A stretch of 64,000 nucleotides of DNA from Nocardia jiangxiensis NBRC 101359 (lineage in GTDB: Bacteria; Actinomycetota; Actinomycetes; Mycobacteriales; Mycobacteriaceae). Numbering within the stretch: the first letter of the stretch is position 1; every line of letters begins with the position of its first letter. Under the pieces are notes generated by a model, which made no database searches, was not told where the DNA came from, and worked only from the letters and a program-made list of their open reading frames with translations. This document shows, piece by piece, positions 52,275-60,800 of this stretch. Made by a program: the position numbers and the translations under genes. The DNA lies in assembly GCF_000308615.1 (NCBI RefSeq), contig NZ_BAGB01000168.1:91286-155285 (forward strand), in the 5' to 3' direction.

Positions 52275-53108
52275 TCACAGTTTGTTGCAGAAGCCGGCGT
52301 CGACCGGAAGTGCCACGCCGGTGATGTATTTGGCCTCGTCGGAGGCCAGGAAAGCGACTGCCCCGCTGATGTCCTCGGGCTCGAGCAGCGCCACCGGCAT
52401 CGGGTTCATCAGATGCGGGCCGCCGGACTCGGGGTGATTCTGGACCCACTCCATCATCGACGGGTTGACGGCCATCATGGTGTTCACTGCGGTCGGATGT
52501 ACGGTATTTACCCGAATACTCTGAGGTGCAAGGACATTCGCCAGCACGCGCATCATGCCGACCAGGCCGGACTTGGCGGACGCGTAGCCGAGCCCACCGC
52601 CTTCCAGGCCTCCCAGGCCGACCAATCCGGCGGTGGAACTGGTCAGGATGATCGCGCCGCCCCGTCCACCGGCGACCAAGTGCGGGATGGCCGCTCGGGT
52701 CACGTGAAAGGTGCCACTGAGATTCACGTCGATGACAGCGTTCCACTGCTCGAGTTCGGTCTCGAGGGTGACCTCGTCGAACGACGTCGGTGCGATGCCC
52801 GCGTTGGCGCAGACGATGTCGAGGCGGCCGAATTCTTCGACTCCTGCATCGAGTGCGGTCTTGACCTGGCTGAAATCGCGTACGTCCGCGACCGAGCCGA
52901 GTATCCGGCGGCCCGTTGCCTCGACGAGTGCGATGGTCTCGTCGAGTTCCTCGCGGGACGCGAGGGGGTACGGGTTGGCGGGTATATCGGCACAGATGTC
53001 TATGCCGATGATGTCGGCGCCCTCGGTCGCCAGGCGTACCGCGTGACTTCGGCCCTGTCCCCGCGCCACGCCGGTGATGAAGGCGACTTTGCCATCCAAC
53101 GAACCCAT
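52275..53108 (-). CDS. Mycofactocin-type SDR oxidoreductase (first gene of operon)
   Basis: A 277-residue SDR; start ATG 53108 with GAGCGAGGA upstream (the frame opens at 53123 with TTG). It has ITGVARGQGRSHAVRLATEGAD and the mycofactocin-type insertion IPANPYPLASREELDETIALV, CANAGI and YASAKSG. It is about as distant from the next SDR as two family members usually are, so they probably act on different alcohols. The gene diverges from the TetR gene at 53266, with a 17-bp palindrome between them. Confidence 0.9.
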   Translation of the reverse strand: MGSLDGKVAFITGVARGQGRSHAVRLATEGADIIGIDICADIPANPYPLASREELDETIALVEATGRRILGSVADVRDFSQVKTALDAGVEEFGRLDIVCANAGIAPTSFDEVTLETELEQWNAVIDVNLSGTFHVTRAAIPHLVAGGRGGAIILTSSTAGLVGLGGLEGGGLGYASAKSGLVGMMRVLANVLAPQSIRVNTVHPTAVNTMMAVNPSMMEWVQNHPESGGPHLMNPMPVALLEPEDISGAVAFLASDEAKYITGVALPVDAGFCNKL

Positions 53109-53202
53109 CGATCCTCGCTCCAATGCCGAGTGGATCCGTGTCGCCGGCCGAAGCCGTACGAGAACACGGTTTCCGTTCTTCGCAACGTAGTGCGCTGACG
53201 TG

Positions 53203-53219
53203 TGGTAATCCGATTACCA
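53203..53219. promoter_or_regulatory. Palindromic operator TGGTAATCCGATTACCA
   Basis: A perfect 8-bp inverted repeat around one central base, located between the first SDR start (53108, minus) and the TetR start (53266, plus). The geometry is that of a TetR operator controlling both directions. Confidence 0.6.
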
Positions 53220-53265
53220 ATATCGGAGAATAGCACTAGAGTTGCGGTTCGGGAAGGAGTTGGAA

Positions 53266-53868
53266 GTGGGTCCTGGTGACGATGTGGCAGCCGGGTGGGC
53301 GACGGCTCCAGCGAGAGACCGAATCCGCCGGGCTGTCCTGGAATCGATCGAGGTCGAGGGGTACGACGCACTGCTGTTGCGTGAGGTCGCGCGCCGCGCC
53401 CGAGTGTCATTGGCCAAGATCTACCGGCTGTACGGCACGCGTGAGGAGTTGATTCTGGCCGCGCTGGACTGGTGGCTCGAGGAGAACCGATATGCAGGGC
53501 TCGAGGTGCCGCTGCCTGATCCGCCCGGCACTCCGTACGAAGGTTTGATTCGAGTGCTGCGCCCGATCTTCGAACTGTGGGAAGGGCATCCGGCTCTGCT
53601 CGTGGCGTACTTCCGGGCGCGCTCGTCCCCGGGTGGAGAGAGGCTGGTGCGACGCGGATTCGACGCCGTCGTGCCTGCTGCAATGGCGGTGCTGGAGGAA
53701 GTGGACGCCGAGTTCGTCCGAGATCTCGACGCTGTTCTGTCCAGCCTGGTGTACGGGTTGCTGGGTCGGTTCGCAGCCGGTGAGATCGAAATCTCTGCGC
53801 TCGTGCCGGTCATCGACCGTGCGGTGTACTGGATGACCGCGGGCTATGCGGCCGTGGGGGATCGGTAG
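53266..53868 (+). CDS. TetR-family regulator of the ALDH/SDR operon
   Basis: A 200-residue TetR protein; GTG 53266 is preferred over TTG 53242 because AAGGAG lies 6 bp upstream. The DNA-binding segment reads DRIRRAVLESIEVEGYDALLLREVARRARVSLAKIYRLYGTREEL. The ligand domain ends in a helical region (AVLSSLVYGLLGRFAAG). Divergent position and palindrome point to control of the minus-strand operon. A related organisation is seen for KstR2-like regulators, though identity is not claimed. Confidence 0.9.
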   Translation: MGPGDDVAAGWATAPARDRIRRAVLESIEVEGYDALLLREVARRARVSLAKIYRLYGTREELILAALDWWLEENRYAGLEVPLPDPPGTPYEGLIRVLRPIFELWEGHPALLVAYFRARSSPGGERLVRRGFDAVVPAAMAVLEEVDAEFVRDLDAVLSSLVYGLLGRFAAGEIEISALVPVIDRAVYWMTAGYAAVGDR

Positions 53869-53894
53869 GGCGGGGCGTCTTCGGCGGCGGATGG

Positions 53895-54854
53895 TCATCC
53901 ACACAGGCGGCTGTCGTCTCCGCGGTACCCGATCGGTCTGGCCGTGGGCCATCGTCCGTCTCGAATCTCGGTGCGCACCAGGTGCACCGTGAGCCGGGCG
54001 ACGTTCTCTATCGCACGGGTCGAATGCTCCGGCGGAGTTCTGGTCAGTACGATGCGCCGTTGTAGGTGGGGGCTGTGTAGTGGTGCGGCGCTGATCGTCT
54101 GTGCCGCAAGGTCTTCGGTGAACGCGATCGGCGGAAGAATCGCCCAGCAACGTTCGGTGGCGACCAGCCGCTTCTGCATGTGCACCGCGGCGGTGGTTGC
54201 TGCGACGCGGAATTCGGCGCCGATGCTCCCGACCACGCTGTCCAGCAGATCACGAAGGGCGCTTCCGACGGGTGGTAGCACCATCGGGTTGTGCAGGACA
54301 TCGACGAGTGCAATCGGAACTCCCGGCCGGAGCCGGGCGGCCGCCGGGGCGATCGTCCACAGTTGCTCGGTCGCCAGCGGTGTCGTGTGCGCGGCCGGAG
54401 CGCCGACGGTCTCCGCGGTGAGGGACAAGTCCAGGTCGGCTGCGCCCATCCGGTCTCGCAGGTGTCCGGAATCGCTGATCACCATGCGTAGATCGAGCTC
54501 GGGAAACTCTCGATGCAACGCGGCAGTCAGTGGTACTCCGATCGCATCGGCGATGCTTTCGAGCAACCCCACCGTGACGATCTCGCCGCTGGTACTGGGG
54601 GTGGGCGCTATTTCGGCACGCGCTCGGCCGAGCTCGACCAGCGCGGATCGGCTGTGGTCGGCCATGATTCGTCCCTCGGCGGTCAATGTCATTCCGGCGC
54701 GGGTCCTTTCGAACAAGATGACACCGAGTTCGTGCTCCAGTCCTTGGATCTGGCGCGTGACCGCGGACTGGGTGAGGTGTAACGAGTTGGCCGCTCTTGT
54801 CACGCTGCCCAACTCGGCGACGGTCACGAAGGCCGTCAACTGCTTGATGTCCAT
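53895..54854 (-). CDS. LysR-family transcriptional regulator
   Basis: A 319-residue LysR protein; start ATG 54854 (MDIKQLTAFVTVAELGSVTRAANSLHLTQSAVTRQIQGLE), where the family N-terminus begins, although the frame is open to 55028. The effector domain starts near residue 90. Divergent from the MFS transporter at 55216, which it probably controls with the shared 361-bp intergenic region. Confidence 0.92.
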   Translation of the reverse strand: MDIKQLTAFVTVAELGSVTRAANSLHLTQSAVTRQIQGLEHELGVILFERTRAGMTLTAEGRIMADHSRSALVELGRARAEIAPTPSTSGEIVTVGLLESIADAIGVPLTAALHREFPELDLRMVISDSGHLRDRMGAADLDLSLTAETVGAPAAHTTPLATEQLWTIAPAAARLRPGVPIALVDVLHNPMVLPPVGSALRDLLDSVVGSIGAEFRVAATTAAVHMQKRLVATERCWAILPPIAFTEDLAAQTISAAPLHSPHLQRRIVLTRTPPEHSTRAIENVARLTVHLVRTEIRDGRWPTARPIGYRGDDSRLCG

Positions 54855-55215
54855 GGCGGTCGGCGAGCCTCGCCTTCGATCCGAAGGGTGCGGGCGTAGC
54901 GGAGTGATGTTGTGCGACTGCCCAAAGTAGAGTTCGGCTATGCATAGCATTGAGGAGTGATATCCGTCAATAGTGCATGTGAGGGCATATTCAATGCCAA
55001 GTGTCTCCGGCCTTCGTGGATCCGTCACGAGTTGTTCGATCGATCAAATCGTGCGGGACTGCCGATGATCCGTGATGTTGCAGCCGCATGGAGATATGTG
55101 ATGCGCACATACGGTGGAAATGTAATTCTCTGATTCGGATAATGGTGATCCGTAACACTTGGAGGGGGAGAACAGCAGTCCGCGCGCGGTGCGGACGAAG
55201 GGAGAAAGCAAACCC
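54855..55215. promoter_or_regulatory. 361-bp divergent region between LysR and MFS genes
   Basis: AT-richer than the genes. It holds TTGTGCGACTGCCCAA (54910-54925), a 13-of-16 match to the palindrome before the TetR gene at 33891, and a degenerate AGAA-N5-TTCT-like half site (55116-55130, ending AATTCTC). No gene is visible. A ribosome site GGGAGAAAG at 55200-55208 serves the MFS start. Confidence 0.4.
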
Positions 55216-56868
55216 ATGGCAACACCTTCTGTCGATGTCTCTCCTCCTGACGAGGCCGACACCGGACGACTCGAGAGCGCCTCACGACTGCGGGTGGTCC
55301 TGATCATTCTGGCGATCGTCGCCGCTACCGAGGTGGGCACGTTCTACTTCACGTTCGTGTCGATGGCCACGCGTTACATCGGGGCGGACTTCCCCGGTGA
55401 GAGTGCGGGGCAGTTGACGTGGATGTCCACGCTCTACGCGATCGTCGGTGGCGTGGCTGTTCCGGTCGTCGGCAAACTGTCCGACCGCATCGGTAAGAAG
55501 AAGATCGTCCTGGCGTGCCTGGCCGTCTCGTTGATCGGAAGTCTGGTGGTCGCCCTCACCTCGACCTGGCCGTTGATGTTGCTGGGCCGTGGCCTCCAGG
55601 CGATCGCCTTTCCGGCGCTGTTCGTCTCCTACGGTTTGATCCGGGATCTGGTGCCGCGTCGGAACATCAGCATGGCCATTGCCCTGGCGGGAGGTGGCAC
55701 AGGTGTGGGTGCGGTTCTGGGGCCAGTGGCCGGTGGTGTGCTGACCGACCACTACAGTTGGCGGTCACTGTTCTGGTTCTGCGTGGTGTGGACCGTCGTG
55801 ACGATCATTCCGCTCGCGATCTTCGTGCCGGAGACCAAATTGCGGGTGAAGAACCGTATTGATTGGGTGGGTGCGGTCCTGCTGGGCACGGGGATCGGTG
55901 GTGTGCTCATCTACCTCAGCGAAGGAGGGGTCTGGGGGTGGAGCCATCTGTCCGCGCTCGCGTGGTTGATCGGCGGTATCGTTCTGCTGGTTGTTTTCTA
56001 TTGCTGGGAACTGGTTTCGCGTGACCCGATCATGGATCCGAAGCTGCTGCGCACACCGCGCTTCGTCAGCGTCCTGGCAGCGGCGTTCCTGTCGGTGGGA
56101 ATCATGCAGGGCGTCGGTTATCTGATGAGCTATCTGGCCGAGACGCCGGGTGGTGTCGCTGGTGAGGCGATCAAGCAGCAAGTGGTCGCGGGTGCGGCTC
56201 AGCAGGCCGCCGCGCAGGCTTCTCAGCAGACGCATATGAACATTCCGCCCTCGATGGTGGCGCATTACTTCTCTGTGGAAGGAACGCTGCCAGGGCTCAA
56301 TCTGACACTGCTGCAGTTCACGCTGCGAGCGTTGCTGGCGATGACGATCGTGTATGTGATCGTATCGCCGTTGTGCGGCTGGTTGTCCACCCGCTACGGA
56401 CTGCGGCGGCCCTATCTCATCTCGCCGGCCATGTTCATCGTGTCATCGGTGTTGTTCGCGTTCTTCCATGAAAAGCCGTGGCAGTTGGCCCTGATCGCCA
56501 TGATCGCCGGCATCGGTGCGGGAGCGTTCCTGGGCACATTGCCGAACATGGTGGTGGAGTCGGTACCGCAGGAACAGCAGGGCATCAGTGCGGGAATGTA
56601 TGGGGCGTTCAACAGCTTCGGCACCGCCGCCGCGGCGGCGGCGACCGCGGCGATTTTCTCGGCGCACCCCTTGATCCTGCACATCAACGCACCGGGGCAT
56701 GTCGAAGCTCGCAGGCTCGACACTGGGCCGCTAGCACAGTTGCCGAGTGAAGCGGCGTACGTCGACAGCTTCTACATGTTCGCGATCGCGGGGGCTGTTG
56801 CTCTGATACTCGCCGTCGTGACCATGCGCCACTTCGACAAACCGACCACTGGTGGATTCGAAGGGTGA
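55216..56868 (+). CDS. MFS drug/metabolite exporter, DHA2-like (14 helices)
   Basis: A 550-residue transporter with about fourteen hydrophobic segments. It has GKLSDRIGKKKI between helices two and three and a large loop (about 320-355) rich in Ala/Gln. The MFS antiporter-like GGTGVGAVLGPVAGGVL motif is present. The start is ATG 55216. It shares N-terminal and loop patterns (SYGLIRDL, PQEQQGIS) with the transporter at 62389, so the two are paralogues. It probably exports, or less likely imports, a hydrophobic substrate processed by the neighbouring genes. Confidence 0.9.
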   Translation: MATPSVDVSPPDEADTGRLESASRLRVVLIILAIVAATEVGTFYFTFVSMATRYIGADFPGESAGQLTWMSTLYAIVGGVAVPVVGKLSDRIGKKKIVLACLAVSLIGSLVVALTSTWPLMLLGRGLQAIAFPALFVSYGLIRDLVPRRNISMAIALAGGGTGVGAVLGPVAGGVLTDHYSWRSLFWFCVVWTVVTIIPLAIFVPETKLRVKNRIDWVGAVLLGTGIGGVLIYLSEGGVWGWSHLSALAWLIGGIVLLVVFYCWELVSRDPIMDPKLLRTPRFVSVLAAAFLSVGIMQGVGYLMSYLAETPGGVAGEAIKQQVVAGAAQQAAAQASQQTHMNIPPSMVAHYFSVEGTLPGLNLTLLQFTLRALLAMTIVYVIVSPLCGWLSTRYGLRRPYLISPAMFIVSSVLFAFFHEKPWQLALIAMIAGIGAGAFLGTLPNMVVESVPQEQQGISAGMYGAFNSFGTAAAAAATAAIFSAHPLILHINAPGHVEARRLDTGPLAQLPSEAAYVDSFYMFAIAGAVALILAVVTMRHFDKPTTGGFEG

Positions 56869-56980
56869 CTGTCGGGAGTGCGGCGTCGGTTCGGACGCCG
56901 CACTCACCCGTCTGCTCGCCCGACGCTGTTGTATGCGAGCTGATTTCGTTCCCAGGCATCCGTCGAATGCGAGGTCGATC

Positions 56981-58516
56981 ATGACCAGAACGTCCGCCCA
57001 CGAACCGGTCGTGCACACTGCCTCTGGCAGGGTACGAGGTCGCATCGAAAACGGGGTCGCCGTGTTCCGTGGGATTGCGTTCGCACAACCTCCGGTCGGA
57101 GAAGCGCGATTTGCGCGACCTCTTCCAACGGTCCCTTGGTCGGGCATCCGCGACGCGTTCGAGTTCGGTCCACCACCACCGCAGGAACCGGGGATCGCCG
57201 GGCTCACGGGTTTGTCCGAGATCCGCGACGGCGACGATTGGCTTACGGTGAATGTATGGACACCGGAAGCGGATTCGGCTGCGCTGCGGCCGGTGATCGT
57301 CTGGATCCACGGTGGCGCGTACAAGCTCGGCTACTCTGGCAGCCCTGGTTACGACGCATATCGGAACGCGCGTGATGGCGATGTTGTCGTCGTCACGTTC
57401 AATTATCGAGTAGGTGTGGAAGGATTCGCTCGGATTTCCGGTGCGCCGGCGAACCGCGGCCTGCTGGACCAGGTCGCGGCACTGAGGTGGGTACGAGCCA
57501 ATATCTCGGCCTTCGGCGGCGATCCCGATGGAGTCACCGTGTGCGGCGAGTCCGCAGGGGCGGGATCGGTAGCTGCGCTCCTGGCAATGCCAAGTGCCGC
57601 AGGGCTTTTCCAGCGAGCCATCATGCAAAGTCTGCCCGGTAGGTACTTCTCGGACGCATTGGCCACCGACATCGCCGACGTCGTCGCGAAGGCCGCCGGG
57701 TGCAGACCTACGGTGGCGGATCTGTCGGAGGTCAACCCGCGGAGTCTGCCGGAAGCAGGCGTGGCGGTGGCTGCCGAAATGCGGAGGTACGCCGAATCCT
57801 GGGGTGCGGCTGCATATATGTTGGCGCCGTTCGCTCCTGTGGTCGATGGCGATGTACTGCCGACGACGCCGTGGCAGGCAGTGGCAAATGGTGCTGCTCG
57901 AGATGTCGACCTCATCGTCGGACACAATCAGGACGAGTGTCGGCTTTTCTTCGTGCTCGGTGGGCAAAAGGATGCGATAGACGACGCGCGTGCGGAATTC
58001 GATCTGCGGCTCTACGGGCCCGGACCCGGCAGTGAAATAGCTTACCGTGCGGCATTCCCGGATGCCACGCCTGCTCGGCTGTGCGAACTGGTGCAGTCCG
58101 ATAACCAATACCGCATGCCCGCAGTACATCTGGCGGATGGACAGGCGGCTGCGGGAGGCCGGGTACACATGTATGAACTGACATGGTCGGCGCCGAACAA
58201 CGGTGGGGTCTTCGGTGCCTGCCATGCGCTCGACGAGACATTGTTGTTCGGCACGTACGGCACGCATCTGGGGCCCTTGCTCCTTGGACCGAAGCCACCG
58301 GCCGAGGCTGAACAGTTGTCGGCGATGATCCGGTTCGCATGGGCCCGCTTCGCTGCTACGGGCGAACCTGGCTGGCCCGCATATGATCCGGACCGTCGGC
58401 TTATTCAGATCCTCGATGTCGAGCCGAGCATCGCGCGGTATCCAGAGGAAGCCTCCCGGCGAATCTGGCAGGATTATCGTTTCCACGCCATGCCACTGCT
58501 CCAGCCGTCACAATAG
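56981..58516 (+). CDS. Type B carboxylesterase
   Basis: A 511-residue carboxylesterase/cholinesterase-family hydrolase. The oxyanion motif WIHGGAYKLG (about 108-117), the serine elbow CGESAGAGS (Ser about 190), a glutamate region and the histidine in ACHALD make the Ser-Glu-His triad. No signal peptide is present, so it acts in the cytoplasm. Start ATG 56981 with GAGG upstream; the frame opens earlier at 56852. It follows the MFS gene by 112 bp and may cleave an ester imported by it. Confidence 0.9.
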   Translation: MTRTSAHEPVVHTASGRVRGRIENGVAVFRGIAFAQPPVGEARFARPLPTVPWSGIRDAFEFGPPPPQEPGIAGLTGLSEIRDGDDWLTVNVWTPEADSAALRPVIVWIHGGAYKLGYSGSPGYDAYRNARDGDVVVVTFNYRVGVEGFARISGAPANRGLLDQVAALRWVRANISAFGGDPDGVTVCGESAGAGSVAALLAMPSAAGLFQRAIMQSLPGRYFSDALATDIADVVAKAAGCRPTVADLSEVNPRSLPEAGVAVAAEMRRYAESWGAAAYMLAPFAPVVDGDVLPTTPWQAVANGAARDVDLIVGHNQDECRLFFVLGGQKDAIDDARAEFDLRLYGPGPGSEIAYRAAFPDATPARLCELVQSDNQYRMPAVHLADGQAAAGGRVHMYELTWSAPNNGGVFGACHALDETLLFGTYGTHLGPLLLGPKPPAEAEQLSAMIRFAWARFAATGEPGWPAYDPDRRLIQILDVEPSIARYPEEASRRIWQDYRFHAMPLLQPSQ

Positions 58517-58594
58517 CCGGTTCACCAGCGAAGTCCGACGTGCCGGTCCGCCGAAACCGGATATGGCCGCACCGCAATTCGGGAGGTGTCATCG

Positions 58595-59227
58595 ATGGCG
58601 GCGCGGCGGGCGTCGAAAGCAGCGAATAGCGGGTCACGTCAGCGGATCATGGAGGCCACTGCCAAGATCATGCGCGAGGACGGGTATGCCGCAGCAACAT
58701 CGCGACGAGTTGCGGCCGAGGCCGGAGTCCGGCCCGCGCTGCTGTACTACTACTTTCCGACGATGGAGGATCTGTTCCTCGCGGTTCTGTACGCGCTCGC
58801 AGGGCGGGAACTGGCTCGTCGCCGTACCGTGCTGACCGCCGAGGATCCGCTTCAGGCGTTGTGGTCGATCAGCACCGACTTCCAGTCGGTTCGGCTGAAT
58901 ACGGAATTCATGGCTTTGGCCAGGTATCGCAAGGCGATCGGCGCCGAATTCGAGGTGTATATCGAACGGACGCGAGACCTCGAGGCCGCTGCCGTCACCC
59001 TCGTCCTGCGGACTCATGGCATCGATCCGGACGAGTTTCCGCCCCGGGCGCTGTCGATGCTGATCTCCGCGGCCGCGCGAATGGTGTCCGACGAGAGTGC
59101 TGTCGGCGTCGAACAGGGGCATGACGAACTGCGCGGATTCGTCCAGCGACAACTCGAACGGTTCGCCGGACCGCCTTCGGTCCGGCCTGCTGGCGGCACC
59201 TGGCCTCGAAGCGGCGCCGGGCGATGA
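58595..59227 (+). CDS. TetR-family regulator (paralogue of the one at 33891)
   Basis: A 210-residue TetR protein; start ATG 58595 with GGGAGG 8 bp upstream. It has MEATAKIMREDGYAAATSRR and LLYYYFPTMEDLFLAVLY, nearly the same as in the regulator at 33891. It follows the carboxylesterase by 78 bp and may share its transcript. Its targets might include the divergent DapB-like/ligase promoter with AGAA-N5-TTCT palindromes, but this is a guess. Confidence 0.9.
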   Translation: MAARRASKAANSGSRQRIMEATAKIMREDGYAAATSRRVAAEAGVRPALLYYYFPTMEDLFLAVLYALAGRELARRRTVLTAEDPLQALWSISTDFQSVRLNTEFMALARYRKAIGAEFEVYIERTRDLEAAAVTLVLRTHGIDPDEFPPRALSMLISAAARMVSDESAVGVEQGHDELRGFVQRQLERFAGPPSVRPAGGTWPRSGAGR

Positions 59228-59336
59228 ACCGGACTGCACAGGCAGTATTTCGCATCCTCGCAACCCATGGGGTCGAGCAGTTCTGCATCGACCATGTGAC
59301 CTCAGGGTGCAGCCCGGTTCTCGGGGCGACCATGGC

Positions 59337-60401
59337 TTACCTCGTGCGCAGAATTCCCCGCGGAAGTGTGAGCGCCAGGTCGTTGTAGGTGACGATGCCT
59401 GGCGGTGCGCTGACAACGGCCGGGATGGCATGAATGGGCGGCATCGCGGTCATGATGTGTCCAAGGACCATGTAGTCGGCGATACTTGTGGCCTGGAAAT
59501 CTGGCGGTGGGGCGAATCCGACGGTCATATCGACCGTTGGCCGACCATCGATGGTGATCTTCCAGCCCTCCCGCTCGAGTTTCCAGTCCGGTTGCAGGGT
59601 CTGGCCCTTGCGCCACCGGAAGGTCAGCTCGACTACGGTCTCACCACCGACGCGGCCCTGCCATCTGATGAATACGCCGGCAACGCACCCCTTTTCGATG
59701 ATCCAGGAGCCGAGGTCGAGATCCTCAGTGGTTTGCGCGTACTCGGAGACACAGGTGATCTCGTCGAGTTCGGTACCGAGCGCGTCGGCCACCAGACGCA
59801 CGGCCTCTGCGAAGACCGCGGTACCGCGTGCGCCTGCCTCGGGCAGGTCGGGGTCGTCCATCCGCATGCCGAAACCTACTGGCTTCTCGGTCTCCGGCGA
59901 ATCGTAGAAGGTGGTGTCGGAGGATTCGGCGATGGTGATTCGGTCCACCTGGTCACATGCGTTGGCCGCGACGATCGCGAGCAGTTCGGCGAAGCCGGGG
60001 CTCACTCCCGAGCCGAACATCGTTGATCTGCCCTGCTCGCAGGCTTGCTGGATACGTTCGCGATCGGTTTCGGGCAGGTTGTGGCCCGTGATGAACGAAG
60101 CCGAGGCGACGACATTCGTGCCCGAGGTGAGGATCCGTACGAGTTCGTCGACATCCGGCCACATGGGGTTGTAAACCACGCAGTCGGGCTTCAGGGACAA
60201 GAGAGCATCGACATCGTCGGTTGCCGCGATGCCGATCGGGTCGATTCCGCACAGCTCACCGATGTCCTTGCCGACCTTGTCCGGCGACCAGGCGAAACAG
60301 CCGACGATCTCGAAATGCGGGTGCGCGGCAAGGGCTTGCACAGAGCTCTTGCCGACGTTACCGGTTGTCCATTGGACGACACGGTGGTTGGTGGATGTCA
60401 T
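59337..60401 (-). CDS. DapB-like NAD(P)-dependent oxidoreductase (amine dehydrogenase family)
   Basis: A 354-residue protein with an N-terminal Rossmann domain (VVQWTTGNVGKSSVQALAA), VVYNPMWPDVDELVRIL, and a C-terminal domain (SDTTFYDSPETEKPVGFGM). The start ATG 60401 has GAGG 6 bp upstream. It belongs to the same broad family as the gene at 12895 but is only distantly similar. Such genes are frequent in actinobacterial lipid and terpenoid catabolic clusters, where their substrates are unknown. It is divergent from the ligase at 60801. Confidence 0.8.
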   Translation of the reverse strand: MTSTNHRVVQWTTGNVGKSSVQALAAHPHFEIVGCFAWSPDKVGKDIGELCGIDPIGIAATDDVDALLSLKPDCVVYNPMWPDVDELVRILTSGTNVVASASFITGHNLPETDRERIQQACEQGRSTMFGSGVSPGFAELLAIVAANACDQVDRITIAESSDTTFYDSPETEKPVGFGMRMDDPDLPEAGARGTAVFAEAVRLVADALGTELDEITCVSEYAQTTEDLDLGSWIIEKGCVAGVFIRWQGRVGGETVVELTFRWRKGQTLQPDWKLEREGWKITIDGRPTVDMTVGFAPPPDFQATSIADYMVLGHIMTAMPPIHAIPAVVSAPPGIVTYNDLALTLPRGILRTR

Positions 60402-60800
60402 CGGAACCTCACTCACAGGACATCTGGATCCAGCTTCAGATCGCACTGTATACCAAAATGAGTATGTAGCTCTCTAAAAAGAGAATTAAATTCTCTCTAG
60501 GTCGTATGACCGTTCTAGCAGGTTTCGGTGGGTGTGTGCGTCGGTGCGCGCCGGCGGTGTGCTGCGGGGCTTGCGTATCGTATGGTTCTCAGACAGCTGT
60601 TCGAGATCTAGTACGGAAACATCGCTCTGAAAAAATCTACTGAATCGACACCATCAAGTAGAACTAGATTCTACTCTGAGGTGGAGCGTGACTCTGATGA
60701 CGCTCGCCGGGGATCCGGTCCCTGGTTCCGACAACCTCGATTCCCGCGGCCACGTGGCGAATTCGCCCGATCCGGCGTGCCGGGCTACTGGAGCTTCACT
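60402..60800. promoter_or_regulatory. 399-bp divergent promoter with two AGAA-N5-TTCT palindromes
   Basis: Site one, 60480-60496, is AGAGAATTAAATTCTCT, a perfect palindrome with the same GAGAAT/ATTCTC arms as the site at 31958. Site two, 60657-60675, is AGTAGAACTAGATTCTACT with 7-bp perfect arms and the same AGAA-N5-TTCT core. They flank an AT-rich stretch and lie near the minus-strand DapB-like start and the plus-strand ligase, respectively. No gene is seen in the gap; an upstream extension of the ligase frame to 60681 is judged non-coding. Confidence 0.6.

Noticed and set aside
59224..59388. 54-codon frame overlapping the TetR stop (ATGA)
   Set aside because: The coupling looks attractive, but the frame runs into the end of the convergent DapB-like gene and has no recognisable domain.
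60681..60800. Upstream extension of the AMP ligase gene
   Set aside because: The 40 added residues are arginine-rich and unlike ligase N-termini; ATG 60801 has a good ribosome site.
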